A DNA stretch of 33,815 nt from Clostridiales bacterium (GTDB lineage Bacteria > Bacillota > Clostridia > Lutisporales > Lutisporaceae). The stretch's first letter is position 1, and each line of letters begins with the position of its first letter. The stretch spans positions 1-33,815 of the forward strand of contig JAAYMO010000067.1 of the NCBI GenBank assembly GCA_012521375.1. Reading direction: 5' to 3'. Shown here in pieces: positions 30,074 to 33,815 of the stretch. Both the position numbers and the translations under genes were made by a program. The notes beneath the pieces are model-generated. The model had not been told where the DNA came from. It did not search any database and saw only the letters and a list, made by a program, of their open reading frames with translations.

Positions 30074-30928
30074 ATGAGTGAGAATCAAGATTTAATGAAG
30101 AATATTCAAGTTAATTTTCATAAATTGAGCAAAGGCCAAAAAATGATAGCCCAATATATCATGGAAAACTACGATAAGGCTGCTTTTATGACTGCTGCTA
30201 AGCTAGGCGAGATGGTTGGAGTAAGCGAATCTACTGTGGTTAGATTTGCTAATGTATTAGGTTTTAATGGTTATCCGCATATGCAGAGAGAGCTTCAAGA
30301 AATGTTAAGAACGCGTTTGACGACGGTTCAAAGGATAGAAATGGCTGTAGATTATTCTAATGAAGAAAATACAATAAAAAAAGTCATAAAAGCAGATATA
30401 GATAATCTAAGGATGACTATGGAAAGTATAGACATAAATATTTTTGAAGAAGCTGTAAAAGCTATTATACAAGCAAAGCATATATATATAGTTGGTATGA
30501 GAAGCTCCACAACATTAGCAGATTTTTTAGCATTCTATCTCACTTTAATTAGAAGTAATGTGCAATCAACTAGCCGTTCAGTTTCAGATATATTTGATAT
30601 GCTTTTTAGAGTAAATAAAGACGATCTAGTAATAGGAATTGGTTTTCCCAGATACTCTTCGAAAACTATAGAAGCTTTAGACTATGCAAAATCACAAGGT
30701 GCTAAAGTTCTTGCTATTACCGATAGCCTATTATCACCATTAGTATCTTATGCTGATTATACACTTACAGCCAAAAGTAACATGGAATCTTTCGTAGATT
30801 CTTTAGTTGCCCCATTAAGCTTGTTAAATGCATTGATTATAGCTGTTGGTATTAAAGAGAAAAGAAAAGTATCATCAAATTTCAGTAAACTTGAAGACAT
30901 ATGGAAAAAGTATAAAGTTTATTCTTAA
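30074..30928 (+). CDS. MurR/RpiR family transcriptional regulator
   Basis: A 284-residue regulator with an N-terminal RpiR helix-turn-helix domain (LSKGQKMIAQYIMENYDKAAFMTAAKLGEMVGVSESTVVRFANVLGF, residues about 17-63, described here only by its position and the recognition part SESTVVRFANVLG) and a C-terminal SIS domain (AIIQAKHIYIVGMRSSTTLADFL; IGIGFPRYSSKTIEALDYAKSQGAKVLAITD). SIS domains usually bind phosphosugars. Its place after korC suggests that it controls this cluster or simply ends the operon; the effector is unknown. A strong terminator follows. Confidence 0.87.
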   Translation: MSENQDLMKNIQVNFHKLSKGQKMIAQYIMENYDKAAFMTAAKLGEMVGVSESTVVRFANVLGFNGYPHMQRELQEMLRTRLTTVQRIEMAVDYSNEENTIKKVIKADIDNLRMTMESIDINIFEEAVKAIIQAKHIYIVGMRSSTTLADFLAFYLTLIRSNVQSTSRSVSDIFDMLFRVNKDDLVIGIGFPRYSSKTIEALDYAKSQGAKVLAITDSLLSPLVSYADYTLTAKSNMESFVDSLVAPLSLLNALIIAVGIKEKRKVSSNFSKLEDIWKKYKVYS

Positions 30929-30940
30929 TTTACAGGTTAT

Positions 30941-30988
30941 AAACAAAGTCTTTCTATAATAAACGTGTATAGAAGGACTTTGTTTTTA
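30941..30988 (+). terminator. Terminator after the RpiR-type gene
   Basis: Stem of 18 bases with one T-G pair (30941-30958 with 30968-30985), nine-base loop, then T-rich sequence. It closes the kor cluster. Confidence 0.88.
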
Positions 30989-31028
30989 TTATGTATATGT
31001 AAAAAAATAACTAAAAGAGTTAAATTAT

Positions 31029-31132
31029 TATAATTATTAGGAGGATTTCAGAAAAAAATATAGAATATGTTATTTGCTAATTAAAATATTAGTTAATCAA
31101 GAAATTTAGAGCAGGTTTACTGCTTTAAATTT
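31029..31132 (+). promoter_or_regulatory. Leader region of gdhA with -10 box, orphan SD and hairpin
   Basis: A perfect TATAAT at 31029-31034 lacks a good -35. AGGAGG at 31039-31044 is an SD with no start codon at proper distance; the nearest frame, from ATG 31065, has only five codons. A 13-base hairpin with one G-U pair (31102-31114 with 31120-31132, five-base loop) lies 12 bases before the true SD AGGAGG at 31145. It has no T tract, so it is probably an mRNA-stability or regulatory element rather than a terminator. Confidence 0.45.
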
Positions 31133-31162
31133 AATATATGATATTAGGAGGTCTATTAAAAT

Positions 31163-32416
31163 ATGGCACACCAAGATAATTTAAACCCTTATTTGAACGC
31201 ACAGAAACAGGTTAAAGAGGCGTGTGACAAGCTAGGTTTAGAGCCGGTTGTTTATGAGATTTTAAAGCAACCTTTAAAAGTTCTAGAAGTTGCCATACCT
31301 GTAAAAATGGACGACGGCACAGTAAAAGTATTCACAGGTTACAGAGCGCAGCATAACGATGCTGTGGGTCCTGCAAAGGGGGGTATTAGATTTCACCCTA
31401 GTGTAACGAGGGAAGAAGTAATGGCCTTATCTATCTGGATGACATTTAAATGCTGCGTCACAGGTATACCTTATGGAGGAGGTAAAGGTGGCGTAATAGT
31501 AGATCCTAGCACTTTATCAGAAGGTGAATTAGAAAGGTTGTCAAGAGGATATATTGACGCAGTATACAAAATATTAGGCGAACAAGTGGATATTCCAGCT
31601 CCTGATGTCGGTACTAATGGTCAAATAATGGCTTGGATGGTTGATGAATATAACAAATTAGTGGGAAGAAGTGCACTAGGAGTTATTACTGGAAAGCCAG
31701 TGGAATTTGGTGGCTCAAAAGGTAGAACTGCTGCTACAGGCTTCGGAGTAGCAGTTACAGCAAGAGAAGCAGCTAAGAAATTAGGAATCGATTTTAACGG
31801 TGCAACTATTGCACTACAAGGTATAGGCAATGTTGGCAGTCATACTGGATACAACATGGAAAAACTAGGTGGTAAGGTCGTTGCCGTATGTGAGTGGAAC
31901 GGTTCTGTCTATAAAGAAGATGGGTTTGATATGCATGCATTAGTAGATTATATGAGAAAGAATAAGACTTTAGTTGGTTTCCCAGGTTCAAAAGAAATAA
32001 CAAGGGAAGAATTCTTCTCATTACCAGTAGATATACTAGTTCCTGCAGCATTAGAAAATCAAATAACTGGAGAAGTAGCAGAAAAAATACAAGCTAAACT
32101 GATTTGTGAAGCAGCAAATGGACCAACTACACCAGATGGAGATGAAGTGATTAATAGAAGAGGAATATTATTAACACCTGATATACTTACAAATGCAGGC
32201 GGAGTGACAGTTTCATACTTTGAGTGGGTACAAAATCTATATGGATATTACTGGACAGAAGAAGAAATTGAAGAAAAAGAAGAAAGAGCAATGGTTGATG
32301 CGTTTAATGCCATTTATAAAATTAAAGAAGAGTATAATGTTCCAATGAGAACTGCTGCATATATGCATTCTGTTAAAAAAGTTGCTGCAGCAATGAAAGT
32401 AAGAGGATGGTATTAG
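31163..32416 (+). CDS. gdhA: Glutamate dehydrogenase (Glu/Leu/Phe/Val dehydrogenase family)
   Basis: Oxidatively deaminates glutamate to 2-oxoglutarate with NAD(P). The 417 residues match the hexameric clostridial/thermophile type: YRAQHNDAVGPAKGGIRFHP (substrate Lys), YGGGKGGV (catalytic Lys region), PAPDVGTNGQIMAWMVDEY, the Rossmann motif GIGNVGSHTGYNMEKLGGKVV, and EAANGPTTPDGDEV and NAGGVTVSYFEW near the C-terminus. In the Rossmann domain the acidic residue in VVAVCEW after strand 2 would favour NAD, which is an inference. It is a single-gene unit between terminators, close to the 2-oxoacid oxidoreductase that could use its product. Confidence 0.95.
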   Translation: MAHQDNLNPYLNAQKQVKEACDKLGLEPVVYEILKQPLKVLEVAIPVKMDDGTVKVFTGYRAQHNDAVGPAKGGIRFHPSVTREEVMALSIWMTFKCCVTGIPYGGGKGGVIVDPSTLSEGELERLSRGYIDAVYKILGEQVDIPAPDVGTNGQIMAWMVDEYNKLVGRSALGVITGKPVEFGGSKGRTAATGFGVAVTAREAAKKLGIDFNGATIALQGIGNVGSHTGYNMEKLGGKVVAVCEWNGSVYKEDGFDMHALVDYMRKNKTLVGFPGSKEITREEFFSLPVDILVPAALENQITGEVAEKIQAKLICEAANGPTTPDGDEVINRRGILLTPDILTNAGGVTVSYFEWVQNLYGYYWTEEEIEEKEERAMVDAFNAIYKIKEEYNVPMRTAAYMHSVKKVAAAMKVRGWY

Positions 32417-32424
32417 AAGTAAAT

Positions 32425-32469
32425 AAATTAAGGCCTGTTCTAAACAATTTAGAACAGGCCTTAATTATT
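32425..32469 (+). terminator. Terminator after gdhA
   Basis: Perfect 19-base inverted repeat (32425-32443 with 32447-32465) with a three-base CAA loop, followed by ATTT. The stem centres on GGCCTGTTCT and its complement. It is the most stable hairpin I can see in the window. Confidence 0.88.
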
Positions 32470-32559
32470 TGCACAGTCCTTATAATATTTTTATAGAGGT
32501 ACATTATAATACTATGATATAATAATTATTATAAATTCTTCAACTAAGGAATGAGTTAA

Positions 32560-33796
<1,237 letters not shown>

Positions 33797-33815
33797 CTGA
33801 TTATAAATTTACATT

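Overview
The window is a stretch of low-GC Firmicutes chromosome from a spore-forming, amino-acid-fermenting anaerobe. I would place it in Clostridia in the broad sense, possibly a Tissierellales-like lineage; this is inferred from gene content and order, because no rRNA is present. It carries spo0A, spoIVB, spoIIM, dacF and a ytfJ/gerW-type gene. TTG and GTG starts are frequent, Shine-Dalgarno (SD) sites are strong, and coding density is high. All genes but one lie on the plus strand. I see no rRNA, tRNA, CRISPR array, prophage or insertion sequence.

Layout. (1) 1-10957: the conserved block xseA (5' end outside the window), xseB, ispA, a DUF212 membrane protein, dxs, tlyA, NAD kinase, argR, recN, spoIVB and spo0A, in nearly the Bacillus subtilis order. 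It ends at a perfect 15-bp terminator hairpin. (2) 11151-18900: nudF, spoIIM, xerD, deoB, two purine nucleoside phosphorylases, pyrimidine nucleoside phosphorylase and dacF, again an old Firmicutes order. The spoIIA operon that follows dacF in B. subtilis is not here. (3) 18915-22035: site-2 protease homologue, scpA, scpB, DUF2953 protein and ytfJ-like gene. (4) 22007-25667: MazG-like protein, a second D-Ala-D-Ala carboxypeptidase, a GNAT acetyltransferase and a carboxyltransferase of the OadA/PycB type. (5) 25664-26302: one minus-strand gene of unknown function with a C-terminal Cys/His cluster. (6) 26382-32465: surE, a four-subunit 2-oxoacid:ferredoxin oxidoreductase (korDABC-like), an RpiR-type regulator and glutamate dehydrogenase. 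Together these could take glutamate to 2-oxoglutarate and then to an acyl-CoA with reduced ferredoxin. (7) 32560-33796: a flavoprotein of the HI0933/BaiN type, broken by one extra A in a run of seven.

The most interesting signals are regulatory. Upstream of both spoIIM and dacF, sporulation genes with no terminator separating them from the housekeeping gene before them, an inverted repeat pairs with the SD region. A sporulation-sigma-like promoter (sigma-E-like for spoIIM, sigma-G-like for dacF) sits inside the same hairpin, so that its transcript would start in the loop and lose the masking arm. This suggests read-through mRNA is translationally silent and only the stage-specific transcript is translated. 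A third, weaker anti-SD match lies upstream of xerD. spo0A has a near-consensus sigma-H promoter whose -10 overlaps an exact 0A box. The second purine nucleoside phosphorylase carries Gln and Asp where the first has the usual Glu and Asn base-binding residues, which suggests a different substrate.
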